The position numbers were made by a program, and so were the translations under genes. DNA of 64,000 nucleotides from Haloferax marinisediminis (GTDB lineage: Archaea; Halobacteriota; Halobacteria; Halobacteriales; Haloferacaceae), in the NCBI RefSeq assembly GCF_009674585.1, contig NZ_WKJP01000004.1, forward strand, positions 218,782 through 282,781, written 5' to 3'. Below are positions 9,434 to 18,890 of this stretch, piece after piece (position 1 is the stretch's first letter; each line of letters begins with the position of its first letter). The notes under the pieces were generated by a model that was given only the letters and a program-made list of their open reading frames with translations, was not told where the DNA came from and ran no database searches.

Positions 9434-9832
9434 CACGTGTGGAGACTGCCACTGGTGAATCTCGTCGCAGTACGTCGAAATTCACGGTCGTTTCGGGGCA
9501 GATTCGAGAACACTGTCCGAACGAAGCTCGACGTACAGACGAGACCACTCGACTGGACAGAACATATCCCATTGCAGTTCTGTATCGAAATGACTGAACT
9601 AGTTGATATTACGTCAATCAGTCGTGACATTCTACCAATCTATGAAAAAGATATAATTAGTGTATTGACAATCCTCTAACTACACCACAGTAACCCACCG
9701 CTGGCAGGCGTTGGTGTTCGCAAACTGATGGTGCCGATGACACGTAACTGGCACCAACAGCCATGCGGCTAAAAACGCAAACTCGGTTCACTGGCACCCA
9801 GACGTCCAATTGGTGATGGGTAATAGTCTACA

Positions 9833-11152
9833 ATGTCAAAGTCTACATCGAAAAAACATAACAAGGCAGTCATCGGGTTCGTCGCAACGTCAGCGAACCT
9901 TGCGAAACTCACACAGAGCATCGTCGACGCGACGAGCGAGGGGTATCAAGTTCTGGTTACGCCCGACTCGACGATCAGTGATCGTGAGCTGGAGTTCGTC
10001 GTGAAGTTAGATCCGCAACTCGTGTCGCTTGTGCCGTCTGCGGACGAACGGGGTCCCCCATATCTGAGGCTCGTCGATGCTGCATCGGAGAAGGGGTCAC
10101 GATTGTTCGTCTATCACGTCGATGACTCCCAATTTGATTCCAACGACATCGAGAGTGACTCGTTGCGGATGGGGAATGCAAACAACGCTACCATTCGAAC
10201 GAATAACGAGTCGTTACGGAACGAAGAGAAGACGATTGCTGCAATCCCAGCACACAACGAAGAAAAAACCGTCGGTGAGGTCGTCCGCGATGCGGTCGCG
10301 TACGTCGACGAAGTCCTCGTCATCGACGATGGAAGTAGTGACGAAACCCCTGCTGTCGCGCGCGCGGCGGGTGCGACAGTCATCGAGCACGAACGAAACC
10401 GAGGATACGGGGGCGCGCTCAACACCGCGTTTCGTGAGGCTGACGAACGCGGTGCGACGACGCTCGTGACGTTAGACGCTGATGGACAGCATAATGCTGC
10501 TGACATCCCTGCATTAGTTGAACATCAACGGGAGACCGACGCATCGATTGTCGTTGGGAGCCGGTTCGTCGATGGGGCCACGTGCAACGCTCCCCTATAT
10601 CGGCGGTTCGGAATCAAAGTAATCAACGTGCTCACGAATCTGAGCATGGGTGTCGTCCGCTCTGAGTCGTGGGTGTCTGACACTCAAAGTGGTTTTCGAG
10701 CATACGACAGGCAAGCAATCCAGTCCCTTGCAGCAGATAACACGATTGGCGACCAGATGAGTGCGAGCACGGACATCCTCTATCATGCCCATCACTACAA
10801 TTACCGAATCGAAGAGATACCAATCAGAGTGGAGTACGACGTAGAAGACGCGAACAGCGCGAACCCAATCTCACACGGGTGGAACCTCGTATCGAACATT
10901 CTGCGGACCGTCGAACGCGAACGACCAATGACCGCTCTCGGTGTTCCTGGCTTCCTTGCGACGGTCGTTGGGGTAATGTTCGGGTATTTATTCGTGGTCC
11001 AGTATCTAACGAATGGCCAACTTCCTGTCGGAATCGCCGTGTTGTGTGCGTTGTTCACGTTGGCCGGGATGTTTGCGTGCTTCACCGGCATCATTCTCCA
11101 CTCGATGAATCGTGTTCTCGAACCAAACGTCGGTACTGTTTCTCAGAGATGA
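9833..11152 (+). CDS. Family 2 glycosyltransferase, dolichyl-phosphate sugar synthase type
   Basis: A 439-aa protein. Residues about 130-345 form a DPM1-like catalytic domain: AAIPAHNEEKTV, VLVIDDGSSDET, NRGYGGALNTAF and TLDADGQH (the metal-binding DxD region), then SDTQSGFRAY. Two hydrophobic helices follow at about 360-415, as in polyprenyl-phosphate sugar synthases. The first roughly 125 residues are an extra domain with GFVATSANLAKLTQ and HVDDS that I do not recognise. It probably charges a dolichol phosphate with a sugar for glycan assembly. It begins a + strand run leading into the deacetylase operon. Confidence 0.85.
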   Translation: MSKSTSKKHNKAVIGFVATSANLAKLTQSIVDATSEGYQVLVTPDSTISDRELEFVVKLDPQLVSLVPSADERGPPYLRLVDAASEKGSRLFVYHVDDSQFDSNDIESDSLRMGNANNATIRTNNESLRNEEKTIAAIPAHNEEKTVGEVVRDAVAYVDEVLVIDDGSSDETPAVARAAGATVIEHERNRGYGGALNTAFREADERGATTLVTLDADGQHNAADIPALVEHQRETDASIVVGSRFVDGATCNAPLYRRFGIKVINVLTNLSMGVVRSESWVSDTQSGFRAYDRQAIQSLAADNTIGDQMSASTDILYHAHHYNYRIEEIPIRVEYDVEDANSANPISHGWNLVSNILRTVERERPMTALGVPGFLATVVGVMFGYLFVVQYLTNGQLPVGIAVLCALFTLAGMFACFTGIILHSMNRVLEPNVGTVSQR

Positions 11153-11272
11153 TTGGACAGCACGCAGACTATTCGTTCGAAGACGTTGGCGACTGGCTGA
11201 CTCGGCCTTTCCGAGTGACACTCTCAATACAGATAGATGGACTGAGTTGGTGTCACACGGTTACCGTGAAGG

Positions 11273-12253
11273 ATGACGTTTAACCCGCTTGTAACAATGA
11301 CATCTAAAATACATTCTCAACCTGTGATGGAGCCCCAACCGGTGAACGCACTTAGTTTCGACCTCGAACACTGGTACTCTGCGACACTCGTCGCTGACGA
11401 TACTACCGAGCCAGAAGACCACATCGAACGCTCTACAGAGATCGTCCTCGAACTTCTCGACAAGCACGACGTCTCAGCGACTTTTTTCGTCGTCGGTCAA
11501 GTCGCTGCTGAGTATCCCTCACTCGTTCGATCGCTCGTGCAGAAGGGCCACGAAGTTGCCTCACACGGTCATACACACACACCGCTATTCGAACTCACGA
11601 AAGCAGAGTTCGCAGAAGAACTCGAACAGTCTGCGAACGCGATTCGTCAGGCGACAGGAGTCGACCCAATCGGTTTTCGAGCCCCGAACTTCTCCATAAC
11701 ACCGAAGACAGCGTGGGCGTTCGACGTGTTAAATGCCAGCGAGTACAGATACGATTCCAGTGTGTTCCCCGTGAAGACACCACTGTATGGTGTTTCGGAT
11801 GCACCAACTGCGCCCTACGTGGTGTCGTCTTCGCTGTCCCCGTTCGACGTTGGGATGGCTTACAGTGGGAGTGGAATCGTCGAGTTCCCTATCTCTGTCG
11901 TCGAGACACCACTCGAACGGTTCTCTGGATATGGGTTCCCAACGAGGATTCCGTTTTCGGGTGGATTCTACGCCCGTGTACTCCCTTCGATGCTTCTGCG
12001 ACGGTTCGTCCGCCAAGTAAATCGACAGGGCCGGCCAGTAAATCTGTATTTCCACCCGTGGGAGTTCAACGAGCAGGTACAGATCGAGGGGCTCCCTATC
12101 CACAAGCGACTCGTGAGCTACTACGGAATGGACAAGGCGATTCAGAAACTCGACAATCTTCTGCACGAGTTCGAATTCGACACAGTGCAGTCTGTACTGT
12201 CTCCTGAACTCACCGAGACCACGGACAGAACGTCGACGACGCAGGTACACTAA
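11273..12253 (+). CDS. Polysaccharide deacetylase, DUF3473 / XrtA-locus type
   Basis: A 326-aa NodB-fold carbohydrate esterase predicted to remove N-acetyl groups from a surface polysaccharide. ALSFDLEHWYSA (residues about 24-35) carries the catalytic/metal Asp, ASHGHTHTP (about 95-103) carries the His pair, GFRAPNFSI (about 126-134) is the next motif, and YFHPWEF (about 260-266) is the signature of the DUF3473 extension found beside FemAB and exosortase-linked EPS genes. ATGs at 11273, 11297 and 11327 are all possible starts. It heads a tight operon with the next gene 13 nt downstream. Confidence 0.88.
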   Translation: MTFNPLVTMTSKIHSQPVMEPQPVNALSFDLEHWYSATLVADDTTEPEDHIERSTEIVLELLDKHDVSATFFVVGQVAAEYPSLVRSLVQKGHEVASHGHTHTPLFELTKAEFAEELEQSANAIRQATGVDPIGFRAPNFSITPKTAWAFDVLNASEYRYDSSVFPVKTPLYGVSDAPTAPYVVSSSLSPFDVGMAYSGSGIVEFPISVVETPLERFSGYGFPTRIPFSGGFYARVLPSMLLRRFVRQVNRQGRPVNLYFHPWEFNEQVQIEGLPIHKRLVSYYGMDKAIQKLDNLLHEFEFDTVQSVLSPELTETTDRTSTTQVH

Positions 12254-12266
12254 CTCAAACGAAACT

Positions 12267-13334
12267 ATGAGCAAAACACAAACTCAACAATCTCAGATTA
12301 CGGTCGAATGGTGCGACTCTCCGGCCGAGTGGGACAGATTTGTCGAACAACACAATGGCTCCCCGTACGCGCTGTGGGGGTGGGGAGATGCGAGTACACA
12401 GTACGGACACGACCGACATTACCTCGTTGCACGCGAAGATGGCGAGATAGCAGGGGTACTTCCGCTCGTGTACATTCAAAGTCGGCTGTTCGGGTCCAAG
12501 CTCGTCTCCCCACCCTATGCGGAACGTGGGTCGATACTCACTTCGGGACACAGCACCGAGCGAGTTCGCGACGCACTCCTCGAACAGACCAAGAGCCTCG
12601 CACAGGAACTGGGTGTAGACTACGTTAGTCTCCGTGGGTCTGACCTCGGCGACCCGGACGGATTCGACCACGAGCGACGGTTCGTGACCTTCGATATCTC
12701 TCTCGAAGGGGGTCCGGATGCAGTCTGGGAGAGAATGGACGAGAATCGCCAACGCGGTATTCTCCAAGCGCAAGATGAATCGATCGTGTACGAAGAAGCC
12801 GACTCTCTCTCTGACCTCCGAGAGTACTACCAGTTGAACCTCGAGACGATGCGAGGGCATGGAACGCCACCACACTCGTTCGCGTTCTACCGCCTCGTCT
12901 GGGAACGGTTCTTCGACGATGGCAATCTGAAACTCAGGCTCATCCGCAAGGATGGTGACCTCATCAACGGCGTACTCGACTTCTGCCTTGGGGACACCAT
13001 CTACCAGTGGGGTGTCGTCTCAGACTACGAACATCGGTCGCTCAACGGAGGCAGCTTACTCCATTGGAAGTCCATGGAGTGGGGTGCTGAAAACGGATAC
13101 CGGTCGTACGAACTTGGTCGGACACGCGAAGGGACAGGTGTCTACATGTTCAAAAAACGATTCGGTGGGAACAAAGTCTGGTACGACGATTACCACTACT
13201 TCCCCAACGAACGGGTTGCTCTCCCGGACCCAGATGACGACTCGTACGACCAACTAAAAGAAATCTGGAAGCGACTCCCACTTCCTGTCACGAGCTTCGT
13301 CGGGCCAACGTTCCGGAAGCAGATCTGTCTCTAA
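12267..13334 (+). CDS. FemAB-like GNAT acyltransferase
   Basis: A 355-aa protein with paired GNAT-like folds: WCDSPAEWDRFVEQHNGSPYALW at the N-terminus and YQWGVVSDYEHRSLNGGSLLHW followed by FKKRFGGNKVWYDDYHYF near the C-terminus. Family members in EPS loci transfer an acyl or aminoacyl group to a polysaccharide; the precise donor is unknown. It starts 13 nt after the deacetylase and ends 2 nt before the GT4 gene, so the three are likely co-transcribed and act on the same glycan. Confidence 0.83.
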   Translation: MSKTQTQQSQITVEWCDSPAEWDRFVEQHNGSPYALWGWGDASTQYGHDRHYLVAREDGEIAGVLPLVYIQSRLFGSKLVSPPYAERGSILTSGHSTERVRDALLEQTKSLAQELGVDYVSLRGSDLGDPDGFDHERRFVTFDISLEGGPDAVWERMDENRQRGILQAQDESIVYEEADSLSDLREYYQLNLETMRGHGTPPHSFAFYRLVWERFFDDGNLKLRLIRKDGDLINGVLDFCLGDTIYQWGVVSDYEHRSLNGGSLLHWKSMEWGAENGYRSYELGRTREGTGVYMFKKRFGGNKVWYDDYHYFPNERVALPDPDDDSYDQLKEIWKRLPLPVTSFVGPTFRKQICL

Positions 13335-13336
13335 TA

Positions 13337-14527
13337 ATGCATGTAGTATACGTAATCGGGCAGAGTAGTGGGGGATTGCCTCACTACGCAGCAGAGTTAG
13401 CGAATGCGATGACGGAGCACGCCGACGTCACAGTGCTGAAACCGTCTGTGACTTCGGCCGATGACCTGTTCGCTGAGGAAGTCGACGTTTTGTCTGTCTT
13501 CGAGCCAATCTCGATATCGATGCCCGAGATATACAAACTCGACCTCGATCCACGTAAGGTCTATCGAGGTCTCTCCTCCTACGATAACATCGAGATCATT
13601 CGGGACCTCGATGCCGACCTCGTCCACGACCCAACGGGACTGTTTCCGCAGATGAAATTCTTCATAAAAATCCACGGAATCGACAAACAGTACCCGTTCG
13701 TCACGACGCGTCACGAAGTCCCGCCGAATCCATTTTCGCTCTCACGGCCACCAGTATTCGTCGAGAGTGTAGTCGACCTCTTGATTCCAAATCTGGACGA
13801 ACAGCAATCGATCGTTCACACGAAGAGACAAAAGGAGGTGTTGGTAAACCGGGGGTACCCACAAGAGCTCGTACGCGTCATCCCTCACGGTGTGTACTCT
13901 GTATTCGGGAGTGCTCAGGAGAACGTCGCTGAACCTGAACCGAACACCCTGCTCTTCTTCGGGAATATCGTTCCTCCGAAGGGGCTCAATACACTAGTCA
14001 AGGCGATTCCACAGGTTGCACGTGAGATTCCGGACGTGAAACTGATTATCGCAGGAGACGGAAAGATATCGAGCGACTCACAGCGAATCATCGACAACTA
14101 CGAGAAGAACTTCGAAGTTCACAACAGGTTCATCGAAAACGACAAAGTGAACGAACTGTTCTCGCGTGCAGAAGTCGTTACCACCCCCTATCGGAGCCAG
14201 CAGGGAACGAAAGGTCACAGTGGCGTCGTTGCCACCGCATTCTCGTTCGGGAAACCAATCGTCGCGTCAACTGCGAGCGAATTCCCCGAACTCGTTGGTG
14301 AGTCAGGTGCGGGTGTTGTCGTTCCGCCGGACGACCCACACAAACTCGCGACTGCCATAATTGGCGTACTGAAAGACGACGAAGCGAGAGAAGAGATGTC
14401 GAAACGGAGTCTCGAAATGGCTGACCGACTCTCTTGGGAAAATGTCGCGAAGCAGTATCTGGACGTGTATCGGCAAATAATCGACAACCAGTCATCGGAA
14501 AAGCGTATTTATCCTGTGAGTACGTAG
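13337..14527 (+). CDS. Family 4 glycosyltransferase
   Basis: A 396-aa retaining glycosyltransferase with a GT-B fold. The N-terminal half opens with VVYVIGQSSGGLPHYAAELA; the C-terminal nucleotide-sugar domain has LLFFGNIVPPKGLNTLVKA (about 209-227), LIIAGDG, and the donor-site region with GKPIVAS and E in FPELVGESGAGVVVPPDD (about 314-336). It follows the FemAB-like gene by 2 nt, the closest link in this operon, and should add a sugar to the surface polysaccharide. Confidence 0.88.
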   Translation: MHVVYVIGQSSGGLPHYAAELANAMTEHADVTVLKPSVTSADDLFAEEVDVLSVFEPISISMPEIYKLDLDPRKVYRGLSSYDNIEIIRDLDADLVHDPTGLFPQMKFFIKIHGIDKQYPFVTTRHEVPPNPFSLSRPPVFVESVVDLLIPNLDEQQSIVHTKRQKEVLVNRGYPQELVRVIPHGVYSVFGSAQENVAEPEPNTLLFFGNIVPPKGLNTLVKAIPQVAREIPDVKLIIAGDGKISSDSQRIIDNYEKNFEVHNRFIENDKVNELFSRAEVVTTPYRSQQGTKGHSGVVATAFSFGKPIVASTASEFPELVGESGAGVVVPPDDPHKLATAIIGVLKDDEAREEMSKRSLEMADRLSWENVAKQYLDVYRQIIDNQSSEKRIYPVST

Positions 14528-14581
14528 ATGGTGTACGTAGTTCGGCGTCAGGAGGTCTGACTCACCGACCTCAAACAGATA

Positions 14582-15427
14582 ATGACAGAGAATCAGTTGA
14601 CCAAGCGTGATGTACTTCGAGGACTCGCGGTGGGGGGAACAGTCCTGACCGCAGGATGCGTAGGCTCCCCTCTAAGAAGTACGATTGAACAGAGCGAAGC
14701 GTCCACTCTACCGGATGTCTCGGTGGACCACAGTGACGTTGGTCCGCAATACGGCGCGGTCGATACTTCCCAGATGACGCTTGCGTTCGAAGATACCTTT
14801 GAAGATGACTCGTTAGACGAGTCTCTGTGGGGGACAGAGTATCCGTGGAAGTCACGGGTCCACAACTACAACGGGTACGCAGACCCCAATAATGTCTACA
14901 TATCCATGGACACGCTCGTGATCAAAGCGGAGAAGAAACCACAGAACGGCAAGACGTATACGACTGGTGTCGCGTCTCCGCGAAGGGATTTCTCGTACGG
15001 ATTCTTCGAGGCGAGTGTCAAGGTTCCACCAATTGCGACTGGGTTCTGGCCGGCATTTTGGATGACGCCAGTCGATGCGTGGCCTCCAGAAATCGACATT
15101 TTCGAATTTTTCGGGGACGACCCGAGGGCTCACATGACGTATCACTATAATGACCTCTTGGGCCTGAAGAAGAAGGCTAACGGAGCAGCGGCGGTCCCTA
15201 ATCCTAGTTCAAACTTTCACACGTATGCAGTCGACTGGGCCCCCGAAAAAATCGTCTGGTACATCGACGGTCAAGAGCAGTTTAGATTCACGGGCCCGAG
15301 AGTCACACAAGACGAGATGCATCTCATCTTCAACTTCGGCATCGACGCATCGTTCCTCGGGACCCCGAGAGACGAGGACCTGCCAGAAGTGATGCAGATT
15401 GACTACCTTCGTGTGTGGCAACGATAG
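14582..15427 (+). CDS. Secreted GH16 beta-glycanase, lipoprotein
   Basis: A 281-aa exported glycoside hydrolase of family 16, which cleaves beta-1,3/1,4-glucans or galactans. The N-terminus has KRDVLRG, a hydrophobic stretch and lipobox TAGC near residue 26, so the enzyme is probably membrane-anchored outside the cell. Catalytic EIDIFEFF (about 170-177) matches ExDxxE, with the first and last Glu as nucleophile and acid/base. LQVDYLRVWQR-like QIDYLRVWQR closes the jelly roll. It is 54 nt after the GT4 gene and convergent with a larger GH16 enzyme, suggesting processing of the locus product or scavenging of an external glucan. Confidence 0.88.
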   Translation: MTENQLTKRDVLRGLAVGGTVLTAGCVGSPLRSTIEQSEASTLPDVSVDHSDVGPQYGAVDTSQMTLAFEDTFEDDSLDESLWGTEYPWKSRVHNYNGYADPNNVYISMDTLVIKAEKKPQNGKTYTTGVASPRRDFSYGFFEASVKVPPIATGFWPAFWMTPVDAWPPEIDIFEFFGDDPRAHMTYHYNDLLGLKKKANGAAAVPNPSSNFHTYAVDWAPEKIVWYIDGQEQFRFTGPRVTQDEMHLIFNFGIDASFLGTPRDEDLPEVMQIDYLRVWQR

Positions 15428-15501
15428 CTACCTGTCTGCTCAGAAAATACTCCTCAGTAGCTCGTATCGCCTCTCAAAAAGGGCTCAGCCGACGACGAAC
15501 G

Positions 15502-17745
15502 TTAGTTCGTAAAGTCGGTCTCAGTCCCGTCGTAGGTGGTTACGACGCTGCCACCGAAGGTAGACACGTCGACGACGCTACCACCGATTACCCAGTAGGC
15601 GTCTGCTCCCGAACTAACAGAGCCGAATGCCTTCCCGTTCTGGTAGTCGTCTGCAGTGTTCACGTTCGCGCTCCCGACCTCTGCAGCGAGGAGCTCAGCG
15701 TCAGTCTCGATAATGTAGTTGACCGTTCCGCTGCTGTCTGGCGAACGCTCCACGACGAGCAGATTCACGTCGGTTCCGTTTATCGTGACGTCGAGGTTTG
15801 CGTCAGCAGTGAGCGACTCGACCGTCCCGCTGAAGCGGTATTGGTCTTGGTCGCCGTCGACCTCTCCCGTAGCGGTTGCTCCGTCGATGGAGTCGGTGCT
15901 TTCGAGTGAGTCGGTCGATTGGATGGCGTCACTCACCGAGACAGAATACGCCGTGGGCGACGTGGATGTGCTCCCATCGATCGTGATCACGTTCGGAAGC
16001 GGCTCCGGTTCGTTGTCTGGGTTCACCGGGCCAGTACGGCCAGCATCGACGAGGTTCTGTGGGTCGACCGCGCTGTCGTCGACGTACACTTGGAGTGGTC
16101 CGGTGTACTGCAGGTCGATGATTTCTCCACGGAACCAGAAGCCGTCGCCGTTGAGTGAGCCACCGCTGACGGTTCCCCCAGCAATCGTTCCGTCTGCGGA
16201 GATCCATTCGTCGGATTCACCGCTGGATTGCTCGTTCGGGTCGATCGAGATGTCGCCACCGCTCACCTCGAAGGCGTAGGTCACTTCACTGCCATCTCCC
16301 GAGCGAACCCACACGTAGTGTTCCGTACTCGTCGTGCTTCCAGACGTATCCGACGTGGAATCAGTGCTGGTTGAATCCGACGTTGAGCTAGTGGAATCGG
16401 ACGTGGAACTCGTGGAGTCCGACGTGGAGTCGGTACTGGTGGTGCTGTCGGTCGTCGTATCAGTGGTCGAGTCCGAAGTCGAACCACTCGACGTGTCGTT
16501 CGTTTGCGTACCGGTGACGAGCGAGTCAGCGTCGACGGGTTGGTCGTCGATATAGACTTCGAAGGGCCCGGTGTAGGCGAGGTCGTTGACTTCTCCGAAG
16601 AAGTAGAATCCGTCGCCGTTGAGGGAGCCACCACTGACAGAGCCACCTGCGGAAGTACCGTCTGCAGAGATCCACTCGTCGGACTCACCGCTGGATTGCT
16701 CGTTCGGGTCGATGCGAATCTCCCCACCCGTCGTGTGGAACTCGTAGGTGGCCTCGCTTCCGTCGGCAGAGCGAACCCAGATGTAGTGTTCGGTGTCGGT
16801 CGAACTGGTAGTGCTCGTCGAATCGGTGGTCGTCTGGGTGCTGTCGGTCGTTCCGCTTCCAGGGGCGTACTCCCACACACGGACCCAATCGACAACCATG
16901 GATTCGCCCCACGATTCAGACCGGTCGGTAGTACCGATACGGTCGATGTGAATGTTGAGCATCATATAGAATGGTGCTCCGTTGTTCAGAGACGTCATTA
17001 TCGTCGGGTCGGTTGTCTCTGCGACTTTGATACCGTCGACGTAGTGGACAACACGGTCTTCCATCCACTGGCAGCCGTATATGTGGAAGTCTTGTGAGAG
17101 GTCCTCTCCAACGTCGTACGACGCGGGCTCGTCTTCGTGTGTCGAGGAGTCTCCTTTGACTCCCGACGACGAGTAGTGGATGTGGTGGTGCGAGACGTGG
17201 GTGTCGCCGTAAGAGTCACCAGTTTGGAAGAGTTCGACGAAGTCGATCTCAGGCGGCCAAGACTCGTCGTTTGGCTTCGCCCAGAATGCTGGGAGGAACC
17301 CTACACGGTCGGGCATCTTGATTTTGGCTTCCCAATAGCTTCCCGGACCAAAGTACTGTTTTCCGCGTGAGTGAACGCCTCCTGCTTTGATGTCGTTGCC
17401 GTCGTGGGTTCCCGTCAGATGTAGTTGATTGTTCCGTATTTCGACGTTCTCATCTACGATCCGCTCAGGCGACCCGTTCGTCTCTCTTCCCCAACCGAAA
17501 CCGATACCCCAGTTGTTGGAGTCGAGCGTTCCAGAGTCGAAGTTGTCTTCGAGTGCGAGATTCCAATCTGCTTGATTCTGCGGACCACCTTCATCGACTA
17601 CAGCGGAACCCACACCGAAACTTCCTGCACCGAGTACCGTCATTGCACCGACACCGGACATTTTGAGGAGGCGCCGGCGGCCTAGTTGGAGGGAGCTACC
17701 GTTCGTTTCTTCGTCGGGGACGTTCGGACGATCGTCGTCTCTCAT
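15502..17745 (-). CDS. Secreted multidomain GH16 glycanase with duplicated C-terminal domains
   Basis: A 747-aa exported protein. A Tat signal (GRRRLLKMSGVGAMTVLGAG, about 24-43) precedes a GH16 domain of about 240 aa with catalytic EIDFVELF (about 168-175). Then come Ser/Thr/Asp-rich linkers and two near-identical 92-aa domains (EHYIWVRSADGSE and EHYVWVRSGDGSE starts) that look like carbohydrate-binding modules, and a third, different C-terminal domain of about 160 aa. It probably binds and cuts extracellular beta-glucan. I start at the ATG at 17745; the upstream GTG adds two residues. Upstream DNA is strikingly AT-rich. Confidence 0.85.
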   Translation of the reverse strand: MRDDDRPNVPDEETNGSSLQLGRRRLLKMSGVGAMTVLGAGSFGVGSAVVDEGGPQNQADWNLALEDNFDSGTLDSNNWGIGFGWGRETNGSPERIVDENVEIRNNQLHLTGTHDGNDIKAGGVHSRGKQYFGPGSYWEAKIKMPDRVGFLPAFWAKPNDESWPPEIDFVELFQTGDSYGDTHVSHHHIHYSSSGVKGDSSTHEDEPASYDVGEDLSQDFHIYGCQWMEDRVVHYVDGIKVAETTDPTIMTSLNNGAPFYMMLNIHIDRIGTTDRSESWGESMVVDWVRVWEYAPGSGTTDSTQTTTDSTSTTSSTDTEHYIWVRSADGSEATYEFHTTGGEIRIDPNEQSSGESDEWISADGTSAGGSVSGGSLNGDGFYFFGEVNDLAYTGPFEVYIDDQPVDADSLVTGTQTNDTSSGSTSDSTTDTTTDSTTSTDSTSDSTSSTSDSTSSTSDSTSTDSTSDTSGSTTSTEHYVWVRSGDGSEVTYAFEVSGGDISIDPNEQSSGESDEWISADGTIAGGTVSGGSLNGDGFWFRGEIIDLQYTGPLQVYVDDSAVDPQNLVDAGRTGPVNPDNEPEPLPNVITIDGSTSTSPTAYSVSVSDAIQSTDSLESTDSIDGATATGEVDGDQDQYRFSGTVESLTADANLDVTINGTDVNLLVVERSPDSSGTVNYIIETDAELLAAEVGSANVNTADDYQNGKAFGSVSSGADAYWVIGGSVVDVSTFGGSVVTTYDGTETDFTN
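16048..16323 (-). repeat. Intragenic repeat: second 92-aa module of the GH16 protein
   Basis: This 276-nt segment encodes a module ending DPQNLV and is the direct partner of 16516-16791. The cores share long blocks at both DNA and protein level, including PNEQSSGESDEWISADGT and SGGSLNGDGF. Equal length and same order point to an in-gene tandem duplication. Confidence 0.85.
16516..16791 (-). repeat. Intragenic repeat: first 92-aa module of the GH16 protein
   Basis: This is the first copy of the duplicated module, also exactly 276 nt. It is joined to the second copy by a low-complexity linker of TSDST-type repeats, which at DNA level is itself a run of near-identical 9-12-nt units around 16350-16480. 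Confidence 0.85.
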
Positions 17746-18458
17746 TGTCACAGATTCCTGAATGAGAGGGACACATAAGTATCTTTTTTGAATGAAATTG
17801 TAGATAACAGGAACTTAATTGAACAAACATTGTATGTCTAGGATTATAACAAAACGAAAGTTGCTATTTTAAACACCAATTTAATTATATGTTTAATTTA
17901 CTATCTATATGTTTATAAGATGAATTAAACTATTTACTATCGTCGAATTTTGAATAGCTTTGTATTATGTTGAGAACATATTGTACCGCTATTTAGTCGG
18001 TTAGTTTCATATGTTGTAAATCTGAACCCTCGATTTAGTATTTGGAATTTATACATTCTTTCTTCACGCACTGAATTGCTTTATTAATATATTAAGAATC
18101 ATTACATTTTCAAAGAAATTAATGTTAAGTCCGTCTTAACACCATTCTGCAGTCTTGACAATTCAGAAACTTTGCCCGATGTGTACTGTCATACCGTCTA
18201 GTGTACTCATCCAGTTGGGTAGTTGACATTCTGGGGCGCAAAAGAACCCGTTTGGGGCAGTTCCATAGGAAACTCATTTCATGAAAGCGCTGTTTTCTCC
18301 TCCACACACAGCATTGGATTTACGGAGTCAGAATCTGAGACTTCGAACGAACTTCACGGGTCGCCACGAGAGCGTTAATTCGTTGGTTAGAATTCCGCTT
18401 TACAGCTCGTTGAGAATCGACTGTAGCTTAATACGAAGCGCCCCCGAAGCGTTCGACG
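17746..18458. other. Extremely AT-rich gap upstream of GH16 gene
   Basis: About 700 bp without a credible gene. From roughly 17760 to 18130 the sequence is dominated by TTTAATTATATG-type runs, far below the GC of neighbouring genes. It must contain the promoter of the minus-strand GH16 gene, but candidate TATA boxes are too many to choose from. Such islands in haloarchaea often mark acquired DNA; here it coincides with the junction between the glycan locus and the IS-damaged molybdenum genes. Confidence 0.55.
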
Positions 18459-18890
18459 ATGACCACGCCGATACTCGTTCGTGGGCACGAAGCAGTGCCG
18501 ATCGACCGAGAGGTGTTGGCTGACCTCCCACGAGAGACAGAGAAGATAGCTATCTCCTGTGCATCGGGACTCAGACACGAGTCCAAGTGGTCTGGTTTTC
18601 CACTGGGTGCGGTCCTCGAATTCGCCGATGCACCCCCCGAGACGACTCACATTGCCGTAACGAGTGCCGATGATTGTCACGTCTACGTCGCCATCCGAGA
18701 TGCGCTTTCTGGACTCCTTGCAGTCGAACAGGATGGAAAGCCGTTGGAAGCACCTCGGCTGGTCGTCCCAGACATCGATGGGATGCGATCTGTCAAAGAC
18801 GTCGTTGCAATCGAAGCAGTGAGTCTGGACTCGGGGACAGACCCCACTGCACTCGAACGGCACCCGAAAGTCGAGGACACTGACTCATGA
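18459..18890 (+). CDS. Molybdopterin-binding (sulfite-oxidase type) domain protein
   Basis: A 143-aa single-domain protein resembling the oxidoreductase molybdopterin-binding domain: KIAISCASGLRHESKWSGFPLGAVLEFA (residues about 30-57) contains the Cys and the W-G-P-like loop that follow the usual SVSG/CVTG pattern, then DIDGMRSVKDVVAIEAVS near the end. It is much shorter than full sulfite-oxidase-family proteins, though small haloarchaeal versions are common. Its stop overlaps the ATG of a mobA remnant, so it was probably in an operon with molybdenum cofactor maturation. Confidence 0.75.
   Translation: MTTPILVRGHEAVPIDREVLADLPRETEKIAISCASGLRHESKWSGFPLGAVLEFADAPPETTHIAVTSADDCHVYVAIRDALSGLLAVEQDGKPLEAPRLVVPDIDGMRSVKDVVAIEAVSLDSGTDPTALERHPKVEDTDS

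Larger units (their letters stand above)
9251..9832. other. Intergenic gap between divergent polysaccharide genes
   Basis: A 582-bp gap between the divergent flippase and DPM-like glycosyltransferase genes, so it should hold both promoters. It contains a T-loop hairpin at 9293-9310 and an ATAG microsatellite at 9417-9433. No gene is visible; AT content rises around 9600-9680. Confidence 0.5.
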
